64,000 nt of DNA from Eulemur rufifrons (GCF_041146395.1 NC_090999.1:70437001-70501000); one strand, 5' to 3'; shown: positions 36,207-49,589, counted from the stretch's first letter. Program-made: numbers and translations. The notes: generated from the sequence alone by a model not told the origin.

Positions 36207-36544
36207 TTTTTTTTTTTTTTTTTTTGAGACAGAGTCTTGCTCTGTTGCCTGGGCTAGAGTGTCGTGGCGTCAGCCTCGCTCACAGCAACCTCAAACTCCT
36301 GGGCTCAAGCGATCCTTCTGCCTCAGCCTCCTGAGTAGCTGGGACTACAGGCATACACCACCGTGCTCAGCTAATTTTTTCTCTATATATATGTTTTAGC
36401 TGTCCAAATCATTTCTTTCTATTTTTAGTAGAGACAGGGTCTTGCTCTTGCTCAGGCTTGTCTCGAACTCCTGACCCCAAGCAATCCTCCCACCTCGGCC
36501 TCCCAGAGTGCTAGGATTACAGGCGTGAGCCACCACGCCCGGCC
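36207..36544 (-). mobile_element. Alu SINE, lemur-type, antisense
   Basis: Poly-T at the left, 'gagacagagtcttgctctgttgcctgggc', the middle segment in complement ('tgtccaaatcatttctttctat') and 'ccaccacgcccggcc' at the right end. A perfect 12-base target duplication tagaaccatctt lies at 36195-36206 and 36545-36556. Confidence 0.95.
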
Positions 36545-36745
36545 TAGAACCATCTTAAATACTGCAATTTTAATCACTAAGAATTAACTAAAAAGAGGGA
36601 AGCTATTAATGCCTATGTGAAAAAAGAAAAAAGATCTCAAACAACCTAACTATATACCTCAAGGAACTAGAAAAAGAACAAACTAAGCCCAAACTTAGCA
36701 GAAGGAGAGAAATAATAAATATTAGAGCACAAATAAATCAAATAG

Positions 36746-37502
<757 letters not shown>

Positions 37503-37509
37503 TTAACAA

Positions 37510-40300
37510 AACTGAGTTAATTTTTTGAAAAGATAAATATTAATAAAATGAATATAACTTAAGCTAGATTAAGGAAAAAAAGAAGATGTCAATAAGTAAA
37601 ATTAGAAATAAAAGAGGAGACATTACAATAGAAGCCTCAGAAATAAGGATCTTCAGGGACCAGTATGAACAAATATACACCAACAAATTAGATAAGCTAG
37701 AAAAAAACAGATAAATTCCTAGAAACATACAATCTACCAAAATTGAATACATAAGAAAAAGAAACCCTGAGCACACCAATAAAAAAAAAGAGATTGATAG
37801 TGATAGTGATAAAATATCTCCCAAAAAATAAAAACTCAGTAGCAAATGGCTTTACCGCTGAATTCTACCAAACATTCAAAGAATTAATACCAATCCTTCT
37901 TAAACTCTTCCAAAAAATAGAAGAAAAAGGAACATTTCAAAATTCATTTTATGAAGCTAGCATCAACCTGATAGCAAAACCAGACAAAGGCAAATCAAGA
38001 AAAGGAAGTTAAAGTCCAATATCCCTGATAAACATAGATTCAAAAATCCTCAATAAAATGGTAACAAGCTAAATTCAATAGTACATTAGAAAGATCATAC
38101 AGCATGACCAAGTGGAATCATTTCCTGGGATGCAAAGATGGTTTAGCACATACAAATCAAGAGATATACCACATTAATCAAATAAAAGGGAAAAAAAGAA
38201 TACATGACTATTTCAGCAGATGCAGAAAAGGCATTTGATAAAAACATTCATTCATGATTAAAACCTTTAACAAAATAGATATAGAAGGACCTTACCTCAA
38301 CATAGCAAAGGCCATATATGAAAAGTCCATAGCTAACATAATTAATGGGGAAAGGCTGAAAGCTTCTCCTCTAAAATTGATTCTAGACAAGTATGCCCAC
38401 TCACACCACTTCTGTTCAACATAGTACTGGGAGTCCTAAGTAAATTAATTAGATAGGAAAAAGAAATAAAATGTATTCATATCAGAAAAGAAGTGAAATT
38501 ATTTTTGTTTACAGTTGACATAATAATATATGTAGAAAACCCTAAAGACTCAACAAAATATATGTTAAAACTAATAAATTCAGTAAGTTCCAGGATACAA
38601 AATCAATATACAAAAATCAGTAGTGTTTCAATACACAAACAACAAACTAATAAAATTAAGAAAACTATCCTATTCACTATAGCAACAAAAAAAATAAAAT
38701 ACTTAGGAATAAACTTAACCAAAGAGGTAAAAGACTTATAAACTGAAAATTATAAAACTTTGATGAAGGAAATTAAAGAAGACACATAGAAATATAGAAA
38801 GGTATTCAGTGTTCACAGATTAGAATCAATGTTACCAAAATGTCCACACTATCAAAAGTGATCTACAGATGCAATGCAATACCTATCAATACACCAATGT
38901 CATTCTTTACAGAAACAGCAAAAACAATCTAAAATTCATATGAAATCACAAGAGACCAGGAACAATCAAAGAAATCCTGAATAAGAACAAAGCTTTAGGC
39001 ATCACACTTTTTGACTTCAAATTATATTACATATCTACAGTAATCAAAACAGTATGATGGTAAATAAAAACAGATATATATATAGACCAATGGAACAGAA
39101 TAGAGAGCCCAGAAATAAATGCACACATTGCTCTTCACCAAGGGTGCCAAGTACACACAATGGAAAAAGGAAAGTCTCTTCAATAAATGATGCTGGGAAA
39201 ACTAGATAGCCACACGCGAAAGAATGAAATTGGAGCCTTATCCCATACCACACACAAAAATCAATTCCAAATGGATTGAGTATTTAAAAGTAAGAGTAGG
39301 AGCCCTAAAACTATTAGAAGAATGCAGGAGTAAAGCATTCGTTGACCAAAAGACATCAATTTGGGTAATGATTTTTTGAATCTGATATACTAAAAACACA
39401 GGCATCCAAAGAAAAAATAGATAAATGGGATTGCATCAAATTGAAAGGCTTCTGCACAATAAAGGAAACAATTAACAAAATAAAAGGAATATGGAATGGG
39501 AGGAAATATTTGCAAGCCATACATCTGATAAGTGGTTAATATCCAAAATATATAAAGAACTCACATAACTCTATAGCAAGAAAAAAAATCCAATTTAAAA
39601 ATGGGCAAAGCCGAATAGACATTTCTCCAAATAAGACATACAATTAAGGCCAGGTGTGGTGGCTCACACCTGTAATCCTAGCACTCTGGGAGGTCGAGGC
39701 GGGTGGATTGTTTGAGCTCAGGAGTTCGAGACCAGCCTGAGCAAGAGCGAGACCCCGTCTCTACTAAAAATAGAAAGAAATTATATGGACAGCTAAAAGT
39801 ATATATAGAAAAATTAGCCGGGCATGGTGGCACATGCCTGTAGTCCCAGCCACTCGGGAGGCTGAGGCAGGAGGATCACTTGAGCCCAGAAGTCTGAGGT
39901 TGCTGTGAGCTAGGCTGACACCACAGCACTCACTCTAGCCCGGGCAACAGAGTGAGACTCTGTCTCAAAAAAAAAAAAAAAAAAAAGACACACAATTATA
40001 CAAATGGCCAACAGATGTAGGAAAAAGTGCTCAATGTCATTTATCATCAAGGAAATGCGTACCAAAACCACAGTGAGATATTACCTCACATCTATTAAGG
40101 TGGCTATTACCATAAAGAAAAAGGATAAGTATTGGCAATGTTGTGGAGAAAAGGAAACGTTTGTGCACTGTTGGTGGGAATGTAAATTACTACAGCTATA
40201 GAAAGCAGTATGGAGTTTCCTCAAAAAGTTAAAAATAGAACAACCTTAGGATCCAGGAATCCCACTTCTATGTATATATTCAACAGAAATGAAATCAGTA
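37510..40300 (+). pseudogene. L1 ORF2 pseudogene (RT to C-terminal domain)
   Basis: Recognisable pieces in order include FTAEFYQTFKELIPILLKLF (about 37850-37915), the thumb-side block ending YLGINLTKEVKDL (to 38741) and the C-terminal block with IIKEMRTKTTVRYYLTSIK and the CWWECK cysteine motif (40004-40201). The RT active-site box near 38505 reads FTVDII where L1 has FADDM, so one catalytic aspartate is lost. Multiple frameshifts and stops separate the pieces. The element could neither move itself nor supply RT. Confidence 0.88.
39647..39984 (+). mobile_element. Alu SINE, lemur-type, within L1
   Basis: A full dimer with the middle segment 'agaaagaaattatatggacagctaaaagt' and a pure A-tail. 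L1 target aagacatacaatta at 39633-39646 reappears as aagacacacaatta at 39985-39998. Confidence 0.95.
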
Positions 40301-40790
40301 TCTTGAGGAGATATCTGAACTCCATGTTCACAATGGCCAGGGCATGGAATCAAACTTAAGTGTCCATCAATGGGTAAACAAATAAAGAAACTGTGGTATA
40401 TATAAACAATTGAATCCTATCCAGCCTTTAAAAATAAGGAAATTCTGACATTTGTGACAATATGGATGAATCTGAAGGATATTATGCTAACTGAAATAAG
40501 CCAGACAGTAAAAGACAAATACCGCATGATCTCACTTACACGTGGAATCTAAAACAGTCAAACCCATAGAAACAGAGAGTAGAATGGTATTTGCCAGGGG
40601 CTGGTGGTAGAAGGGAAAAATGAGGAAATGATGGCTGGAAGTCTGAGGTTTCAGTTATGAAAGATGAATAAGTTCTAGATATCTTATGTAGAGCAATGTG
40701 AATATACTTAATAATACCGTATTGTATACTTGAAATTTGCTAAAAGAGTAGATCTGAAGTGTTTTCACCACACACATAAAAAAAAGAATC

Positions 40791-42656
40791 AAAGATTAGG
40801 AAAATTTAAAACCAAGGTATTTTTTTAAAAGCTATTTCATAATCCTAGTTATTGTATCATTATTACATACCCATAATGATATAGTCATTTGGTCCAAATG
40901 ACTTTCTTTTGCCTTTGCTTAATAAGAAAGGCTTTTCAATTTTTCCTAATTCATAAAGGGCCCAGAATGACATTGCCACTGCAAAGTTAGCCACTCTTGG
41001 GATTGCAAATGCTCTCCTAATCAATGTTGTACCTCAGGCCTGAGTGCCTAGCAGTTTTGTGACTAGAGAAAATTTGAGGCAATAAAAGCACGCCACAGTG
41101 TACTAGCAGGAAGAAGGAGAAAAAAGACTGTGAGGTCCTTCTGGGGAGATTCTTCAGGCTTATTAGATCTCATCATAGTATCTTAGTAGCATAATGAACT
41201 GTTTTCCTTTTATTAGTTTAGCAGTAAAGCTTCAGATATCCAGATATTAAATGAACCCAGTGATGATTTTAGTAGATTATTTCCCATTGTTTTAGCCTTT
41301 TAGCTTCAGGCTGGTTATCAGTAATGGAGAAATAATGATGATTTTCTTCACAGTGCTTTACTGTGACTTACACACAGATTTTTGATTAACAAAGAACATA
41401 ACTCTTAAGGCACACATTGAGCGAAAGTTTATCCTACATGAATGTGTCATGGAACTCACCCTTCTGACCAACTCCTGATTGTTTTCATGACATATGCTGC
41501 CAATATTTAGTTTTCAATCAAATAAATTTGAGATTGTGCTTCTAAGCATAAACAGAAAGTATTCTGTTCCCACATATTTCTATTACTGTGGTCAAGAAAA
41601 CTTTTTTAAAACTCAAGAGTTTACTCTTTCTATGAGGAAAAAATGTATATAAAGAGAGGTGGGGGGGTATGTGTACAAAAACAAGGAGTTATAATATTTA
41701 GCCATTACTTAGCATATTTATCTTTAAAAACTTTTGTATAAATGCTAGGAAGCACTGAGTTTGTGTCTATACAAGATGGAAAAAACTTGGCAATGAAGCA
41801 AAATACTCTTGACGTTCCCTTGACTGACAGTTCTTTCCTTTGCAGCTGATTATTCTGGCATCTTGTAGAGTGTAAACATAGTACCTATTCCAAACTTCCA
41901 GACAAACCACAAATCTCACAAACTGGCACTTTGGACAAAGTCTTCAAACTGTATGTTTCACTTTAACATTCGTCAATTTGGGGGCATCCTTTTCATGTAC
42001 ACAGGAGAAGTAGAGTGAAAGAGGATATGCTACAAAAGGGATATCAAAGTTCGGGAAATCATAACTGAATGAAAATTTTAGACATTCCACTAAAAAATTC
42101 ACTAAACACTTTGTAAATCAATGTTTTTTCCCTGAAAATAATTGGTTTTCCTCTATTAAAAAATTTTAACTTTAATCTCAATCTAAATAAAATATTCAAA
42201 GAGTTTGAAATGTTAACTAGTTCTGAAAGCTTAACCGAAACAAGAGTTTCTGCTAATGCCTACTTCTTCACTCTACTCCCATACAAAAACACCGTCCTAC
42301 TGAACAGAGGTAACCATTTCCATGCTTGTTTCTGTTTCTTCTTACTTATTCATTTCTTTATTATTAAATAATATATTTTTGCCAGATCTTTATTCATCAT
42401 TTGTAGCTATTATCTACTGACTTCCCATTGTGGTAAGTGAAAATACTGTACCTCTTACAATCTATCTTGCCCTTCACTTATCCATCCACTATAATATAGT
42501 TTTTTGTCCAATCTCTATTCATTTATATATTGTTTGTATTATCACATGTTTCTAAGCCAAGTGTTCTATTACAATTATGTTTCTTTTCCAGTCAACCTTT
42601 GTAATACTGTTTTTATGGCAATTATTTTTTTATTTGCATGTTACTTATTTTTGAAC
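40791..42656. other. Unassigned sequence
   Basis: No transposon or exon recognised over about 1.9 kb. 42280-42640 is pyrimidine- and T-rich and may be an old L1 3' region, but the match is weak. Confidence 0.4.
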
Positions 42657-43017
42657 TGTGAACTAAAAATAAAATTCTAAGCCCTCTGCTAACTGAATAG
42701 ACCCCTCTCAGCTAAGGGGACCCCAGAAACACCCTAAAACTGAATGCCCAGCCATAACAGGATGAGAGAGACAAAGCACAATTACAAATGTGCATGATTT
42801 CCCTTTTTCATAAATATTCATTCATGACTCCTCCTATGGCTTGTTGAATAAGTATATTTGACCACCGCAGTCAGTATAAAATCTTGTTCTTTTTGTCTGG
42901 CCTCTGAAGCACATGTGCCTGGCTTCTAGCCAGTTCTCTGCTTTCCAGCCTGGTGGCATGGCTGTCCAACAGGTTGCTACCCTTTACGAGAAAAAACCTC
43001 CCCTTTTTCCAAAGTAT
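42657..43017 (+). repeat. ERV LTR, family A copy 1 (solo or isolated)
   Basis: It starts tgtgaactaaaaataaaatt and runs to 'cctttttccaaagtatg'. It matches closely, over its whole length, the segment at 51877-52237. A TATA-like 'gtataaaatcttg' lies near 42876. I recognise it as a class I-type (MER4-like) LTR from its layout, not from a database. Unlike copy 2, no retroviral interior is seen upstream. Confidence 0.72.
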
Positions 43018-43550
43018 GAACCGTGTTTTTTTTTTTTGTTTGTTTTTGTTTTTTTTTAGTTAACAAAATGTTAACCACAAAGGGGCCCAGGGAGACCCCT
43101 GTTTTCCTGTAGTGTGATTTGAGGTCAGTGCATCCATATCTGCATGTTGGCACGAGCCCATTGATAGCTCACTATGTCCCTGACCTCGCTGGGAGAAACT
43201 CAGGTAAGCATCCCTGGATCCAAGATCTCTCACGTTTAGGATGAAGATCTCAAAGACTTTATTTCTCTCCACCTCTTCCTTTCATTTCTCCCCAGTTCTG
43301 GTTCCCTCCATTCTAGACCCTAGAAGGAATGTTTTTGTAGGTCCCAAGTTTGTGAAGATGCTCACATTTTAGGCACTGAGGTGGGACGCTCTCATAGAGG
43401 TAAGTGCAGCTATAAAAACCTTAGCTCTAAGGAAATGTTCTCTGATCCACCACCATCAGAGACACTAGTGACTAATATGCTTAAAAACCCATAAAAAAAT
43501 TTTTGTAAATATTTGAAATCTAACTTGAAATTGTTTTGATAAGGAAAACC
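43018..43550. other. Unassigned sequence with T-run
   Basis: A T-rich tract at 43026-43059 follows the LTR. The rest, with 'gttaacaaaatgttaac' near 43059 forming a short palindrome, shows no gene or repeat I can name. Confidence 0.4.
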
Positions 43551-43858
43551 CCCATCTATTACTTGGCACAGTAGCCACCTGAGACCCCCACCCCTCACGG
43601 AAGACCTGCATCAGCATAATACTAACCTATTACCTGGCCCAGCAACTAACCTATTACCTGGCAGGGCATTAGTCACCTGAGATCCCACCCCTCAGACCAC
43701 TCCAATTTAATAAAAGTGGGAAAAATTGGGTAGACGGGGCTCAGCATTTGGTGGCGAGACCCCTCTGAGCCCGCCAGCTAATAAAACTTGATTCTCTGAC
43801 TCTCCGTGTGCGTCTCGGTTTGTCCTCAGGACCACCCGCTGTAACACTTGCTGTAACA
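43551..43858 (+). repeat. ERV LTR-like segment, family B
   Basis: The right half has R-U5 character: aataaaacttgattctctgac at about 43780, then 'ccgtgtgcgtctcggtttgtcc' and an end in tgtaacA. The left half contains a partly duplicated U3-like block. Both edges are uncertain and no TSD is seen. Confidence 0.55.
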
Positions 43859-44317
43859 GTTTAAAGCTTTGCCAGCCACAATAATATCTTAGGAGACCTC
43901 TACTTTATCTGTACACTCAGTTAAAGATGCTATCAAACCTTCTAAAACGATGAAGATAATGCTATAATTGGTGTTTCAAGTTTTCCAAATAGGATCAAAA
44001 ATCTCTCATAGCCTCTGTTAATGATTTAAAGTTAAAAGAGAGTCAAAAAAATGGTGCATGTGAAATACTAGAACCAATGTTTTCCTTCTTTCTTACCTCT
44101 CCTTCCATCTCCAGTCCTAAGCAATTTTTTCTTCCCAATTAGTTTTTTAAAAAATTGCTCCAAATATTGACCTTTCTTTTTTTCTTTTATTTAAAAAACT
44201 CCTACAATACCAGCTTCTGAGATGGGACACAGCTGTCTAACTAAACTGATTTATTCAGAACTAAAAATTTGGACAAAAATTTGACAACTAAAAAATTGAC
44301 TAAAGAAGGTATGAGAT
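43859..44317. other. Unassigned sequence
   Basis: No feature recognised. Composition is AT-rich. Confidence 0.4.
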
Positions 44318-44869
44318 TGTTAGGGTGGAAAATTTAGTAGGTGCTCATGGTGAGGATGGAGGAAAATTTCTCACACAGCGATTAGAATATAAAAGTAAGA
44401 AAAGTTTATTTTATCTTCTTAGAAGGAGAGAGGGAATGAGAGAGAAGGAGAGAGAGGAAAGAGAGGGAGAACAGGGAGACAGCGTGGCATCCCAAACAAA
44501 GAGAACGAGGGTGCCAGCCCTGAGGCCAAATGGCTTGCTGATTTTACGGGAACAAAGGGAAAGGAAGAAAATAGTGATTGTTGTCAATCGATAACAGAAG
44601 TGGCTGTGGAGTAATTAGCAGAAGGCTGCTGAGAGACATCATCTTGTCCATCTTTCCTGTTTTTTTCTACTCCTAGAGACTTGGTTATCTCTGAAATGTA
44701 GTCAGGCTTATTACTGGGGATGTGGTCTTGCCCTGGAGATACGGTTTTGGGCAGGAAACTGAAGCCTGGAGTTTGCACACACACATACACCACCACCGCC
44801 ACCACCACCGCCCACGCCCATGCAAGACTCCTCAAGGAGCTGCTTGAGTCTATAAAACAACTTCTAACA
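44318..44869 (-). repeat. Candidate antisense LTR with TGTTAG...CTAACA ends
   Basis: The plus strand opens tgttagggtgg and closes 'cttctaaca'. On the minus strand an AATAAA (complement at 44406-44411) sits about 90 bases before the 3' end, a plausible R-U5 length. No flanking duplication or primer site was found, so the call rests on ends and poly(A) placement. A GA-rich run (about 44421-44480) lies within. Confidence 0.4.
44776..44820 (+). repeat. (CAC/CCG)n imperfect microsatellite
   Basis: A run of CAC and CCGCCACC units after 'cacacacacata'. It is GC-rich compared with its surroundings. Confidence 0.75.
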
Positions 44870-45765
44870 GGCAGTGTGCTGGTGAATGTAAAGAGAAAGA
44901 TTTACATTTCCTTTCTGTCTAGCTCTTTTCAGATGTTGTGAAAACGGAACCCCACAGGGTGCCTGTCAGCTAGGGAGAGAAAGAGCGGAGAGAGAGGGAG
45001 CAGAGAGCTCATTTTTCTGTTATTTCGCTAGCAAGACTGACAGTGGATTCAGGAATGATATGTTTAAATTTGGATTTTTTTTTTTCCCTCTCTTTTGTCC
45101 ATCTCTAACAACCTCTGACCCAAATTTCTCCAAAACTTATCAGTTTGGCTTTTAATATGTAAAACATTTTAGCTTCAAAATGGACTAAGGAAATTAGAAA
45201 TGTTTTGTTTCAAGGTATATTTCTTTAACATATTTTTAAATGACTTCTGCAAAACTGACTTTTATGAAAAAAAATAATATATCCAGCCAGGACTATCCTT
45301 TCTTGATCTAAAAATAATTAACTAAAAGCCTCCACCTCTAAAGGTTTGAAAAGAAACATTTGCCATCTATTCCTCTGACAACTATTACTCAAGATTTCAT
45401 TTACATAACAAGACCACTTTTTGCTAACTAGTCAAGCCTTTCTCCCTCCCTCTCTCTCTCCCCCCCCCAAAAAAAACCTGTTTTTCCGCTTTTCAAGCCA
45501 CAGGCAACCTTAAATTTCCAGTCTTCTTCCACCTATGAGAGTTGCATGAGGCTTTTTATGTGTAAAGGGTTCAGGCATATGAAAAATACAGGTGTTTTTT
45601 CACTTGCTCCATTCTCAATAACATAATTTCAACCCAGCTGTGCTTTTAGATTGGATCAGGCTGATGATTAAACATTTTCACCTGAACATGTCAATCAGGC
45701 AGGCCAGATACTATCTCTGCTAAACATTTTAAGGTCATAAAACTACCGCATCTTGTCCACAGAAA
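44870..45765. other. Unassigned sequence
   Basis: Contains a CT/C-rich run at 45441-45468 followed by an A-run. No gene or named repeat is seen. Confidence 0.4.
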
Positions 45766-46120
45766 AGAAGCCAAACTCCATAAAATAATTTAAGTAGGTT
45801 TATTCTGAGCCAAATTTGAGGACCATGGCCCGGAGCCATGCCCAAGAAGTTTTGAGCAAGTGAACTCCCTGTGGGTGGGTTACAGTTTGGTTTTATACAT
45901 TTCGGGAGACAGGAATTACAGGCAAAGTCATAAATCAATACATAGAAGGTATACATTGATTGGTTTGGTCCCCAAAAGTGAGACATCTCAAAGTAAGCAG
46001 GGGCTTACAAGTCATAGGTGGGTTTAGGGATTTTTTAATTGACAATTGGCTGAAAGAGGTTTGTCCAAAAACCAGGAATCAGAGTGTTAGGTTGATAATG
46101 AGGGATTCTGGGTCTCCTAG
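45766..46120 (-). repeat. Antisense LTR-like segment
   Basis: It opens 'taggtttattctgagccaaatttgaggaccatggcc', which in complement gives AATAAA inside an R-like region, and continues 'tggttttatacatttcgggagac'. I associate this pattern with a class I LTR in complement. The right edge, where a sense LTR begins, is not sharp. Confidence 0.5.
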
Positions 46121-46129
46121 GGATGAAAG

Positions 46130-46649
46130 TGGGTGTTGTTGCCCCCATCTTCGTCCTGCCCAACCCTAATTCTTCATACCTGGGGGAGGAGAGAATACCC
46201 TGCGAATCTGCCAATCAGAACTTGGTGCGCCAGCTGCAAAAGAATGCAGAGGACTCTCTAGCCCACGGGACAAGCCACATGGGAACCATAAAGTCTGGAA
46301 AGTGACCTAGAACCCACATGCACAGTAAGACTCAGGTCATGCGGCTCCCCAACTGTCCAATCAAAGTGGTTCTATGGTGACATATGAACCACAGAGATCT
46401 CTATTTGGACACCATAAAACAAGACCCAGACCATAACCAAGCTCTATTTTCCCGCTGCGACAAGGGGTCTGGTCATCATTTGTGGCATATGTACCATGCT
46501 CTGTAAACCTATATCTTGCTTTTGTCCTATAATCCTATATTTCTCTCCTCAATAAACCTCATTTTCATGCTTGCCTAACTTTGGCATGTCTGGTCATTCT
46601 TCGGCCATGCGCACGCCAAGAACCCACGGTTTCAGACTGAAACCTGACA
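46130..46649 (+). repeat. ERV LTR, sense, class I-like
   Basis: The right part is a clear R-U5: 'ctctcctcaataaacctcattttcatgcttg' with AATAAA at 46551-46556, then 'cttcggccatgcgcacgccaagaaccc' and an end in 'ctgaaacctgaca'. The left edge is approximate. No primer site follows, so it is probably a solo LTR. Confidence 0.65.
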
Positions 46650-47879
46650 AAAGGAAAGCAAGGCTTGAGTTAAGATAAGGGTCTTCTATCCTCATGTTAT
46701 GCTATTAATAAACCAGAATCTGGTCAGGAAGTAAACCACATCATAAAAACCTGTTTACTGAGATTTTATCATTTGTAGACATAACGCACCAGACCCTCTT
46801 AGAAAGGAATATTTTTGGTGGGGGCAAAGAAAAAGATCAGAATTCAGTCCCCATTCTGTAAATATGTTTAATATTTGCTGGATTTGATTTTAAATTTATA
46901 TTTTTAGTTTTGAGCCTTTAGATTCTGGTATCTGGATAGGTCGCCACGGTGAAGCCTGGGGACGGGTCTCTGTGCCTGGACCAACAGCTACAAGACAACC
47001 AGCCTAATATGGCCCCTATTTCCCTTCCCCAGCTTTGCCTCCTGGCTGTCTAGGAGGGGTTGGATCCTCCAGGCATCTTGTCTTCTGTCCTTAACAATAC
47101 ACTTGGTGTATAAATTGGGGACACAGACAGATCCTACTCTTCACAGCCATTTTAGATGCCACATAGCTACTTAAGAGCTAAGATGACAGGAGAGGATATT
47201 AGAGATGATACCTATGTTATGATTTCGAAATTATTTTCAGTAAGTTAAATTTTAAAGTCATATATTAAATTAAAGAAGAAAATTACAAAATTCCTGAATT
47301 ATTTATAAGTTAAAATACTAAAACATTAATTATTAACAGTAAGTTTGTTTATATATTTTAACATTTTTATATAACATAGAAAACTAAAGATATTAAATGT
47401 ACTAATAAAAATTGGGAACTGATTAAAGCTCAAAGTTACTTTAACTTCCTAGATTTTTCATCAAAAATATGAGTTACCAAGAATTAAATTATAATTAATA
47501 TATGTAATTAAAGCTACTAGATATGAGAAATAATTCTATATACAAAATATTAAAAATGAATCTTTTTCCAAAAAATGTAAAATTTTTTGCTTTTTAAAAT
47601 CATTATCACTTTGGCTAAATAAACGACTGTTTTGTATTTGATTTTTGACAAACTTTCCAAAATAAAAATTTCTTAATTGCCTTTTTGACCTCAGACAAGC
47701 TTTCTAAATACTAGGGCCATTGAAAATCTGAGAGAAACACATTTGGCTTATTTGGCATGTTAAAAGTATACAAAAAGCATTGTTAAATATGAAATGATGT
47801 TTAACTTTCTTTGGGTTATATTTATATAAACATGTTTTTACTATATGCTCCAAAATTATACTGTAAGGTTTCTAAGATT
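46650..47879. other. Unassigned AT-rich sequence
   Basis: 46920-47110 is GC-richer and could be retroviral interior, but no motif supports it. 47120-47880 is very AT-rich with no recognised element. Confidence 0.4.
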
Positions 47880-47948
47880 TTAAGACCGGAGTCCACAGGA
47901 GGGGCAGCACAGCTGAAAGTCAAAGCACCCTCCTGGGTTTCGGCATCA
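47880..47948 (-). other. ERV leader remnant with tRNA-Phe primer binding site
   Basis: Two bases from the LTR end, 47932-47948 (cctgggtttcggcatca on plus) matches a tRNA-Phe 3' end including its CCA at 15 of 17 positions by eye. The remaining 50 bases to the left are leader-like, then the element breaks into AT-rich DNA. tRNA-Phe priming is established for the HERV-F and related class I groups. Confidence 0.82.
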
Positions 47949-47950
47949 AA

Positions 47951-48307
47951 TGTAAGGCTTTTTGGATTGGCTGGCACCAGAGAAAGAAAGACGAGCAGAG
48001 TTGAAAGGGATAAGTAAAGAGGCTTTATTGGGGTGCTCCTGGGTGGGGGTAACGAGTCCCAACAGAGGGACCCGGGTGAGCTTCACAGTCCCACGGAGAG
48101 GGACCAGAGAAGCCGCCCCTCTCAGAAGTCTGGGTGGGCTTATATGTGTTTTTTGGGTTGCGGGATAGGGAGCTTCTCTGGAGGGAAGGTTTCGGTGGGA
48201 AGAGTGAGGAATTTCTTTGTTTCAACTTTAGGGCGGGTATTGAGGAATAGGAGGGGCTGCTGCTGTTTTCATTAGGGAAGGGAGGGGTGCCTGCCACCAG
48301 CCTTACA
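47951..48307 (-). repeat. ERV 5' LTR, antisense, tRNA-Phe-primed element
   Basis: A 357-base LTR bounded by perfect inverted ends tgtaaggct and agccttaca. The poly(A) signal complement tttatt is at 48024-48029. With the primer site on its left, it is the 5' LTR of a minus-strand provirus whose interior has been lost. It is GC-rich compared with both flanks. No duplicated flank can be tested because the 3' end of the provirus is missing. Confidence 0.85.
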
Positions 48308-48708
48308 TATATGATATTTCTAAAATTCTGATATGTTATCAATATAATTATAGTTATTATAGTAAGTTATTTTATGCCACAAAGTAACTAAATTTTCTTT
48401 GTCAATTGTCTTTTTAATTATGATTATTTTAAGACTTTTTGTCATCCATAGACAATTATTATTTTACTTCAATTCTTCTAAAAAGAGTTTTCTACTAACT
48501 TTAGAGATCATGTAATTTAAACTGAACCCTGAATTCTTTCCTGGCTACAAGTCTCCAAATAATGTTTTCAAACTCTTCTTCCATTTTTTCCTGACTTAGA
48601 CTCAATGAAATTGCCACCACCTTTTTCCTGAGGTCCTACAAAGTACACCTTGTGACATACAAACTCCAAGATAAATTGTTCCAAATATTAACATTTGTTT
48701 TTCTACAT
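48308..48708. other. Unassigned sequence
   Basis: Nothing recognised between the LTR and the next Alu. Confidence 0.45.
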
Positions 48709-48725
48709 GAAAGAAAGCTACCTCT

Positions 48726-49085
<360 letters not shown>

Positions 49086-49189
49086 CTACTTCCACTTTAA
49101 CTAAAGATGCTTCAAGTTTAACATATAGATACCTCAGCTAGATGCCCTCCAGACTCTAAAGAAACTGGCTTACTGGAATAAAAAACTGA

Positions 49190-49589
49190 TATAGTGCATG
49201 AGTGTATTAATAAAATGTGGTAGATGTGTTCCATGAAGTACTACTCAGCCTCAAAAAACAATGGGGATCTAGCACCTCTTGTATTATCCTGGATAGAGCT
49301 GGAGCCCATTCTACTAAGTGAAGTATCACAAGAATGGAAAAACAAGCACCAGGTACTCACCATCACATTAGTATTAATTGTTAACATATATGTGCACATA
49401 TAGTAGTAACAGTCATCAAGTGTCGGGCAGATGGGAGTGGGGAGGAAGGGATGGCTATATTCATACCTAATGGGTGCAGTGCACACTGTCTGAGGGATGG
49501 ACACACATGTAGCTCTGACTCTGGTGGGGCAAAGCCAATATATGTAACCAAAACACTTGTACCCCTGTAATATGCTGGAAAAAAAAAAA
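49190..49589 (+). mobile_element. L1 3' end, lemur-type, 5'-truncated
   Basis: It holds the last part of ORF2 ('tgaagtactactcagcctcaaaaaacaatgggga', 'ctgagcccattctactaagtgaagtatcacaagaatgg' region), then the 3' UTR boxes also seen at 21615-21845 and an A-tail. Short flanks aaaaactga (49181-49189 and 49591-49599) may be its target duplication. Confidence 0.86.
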
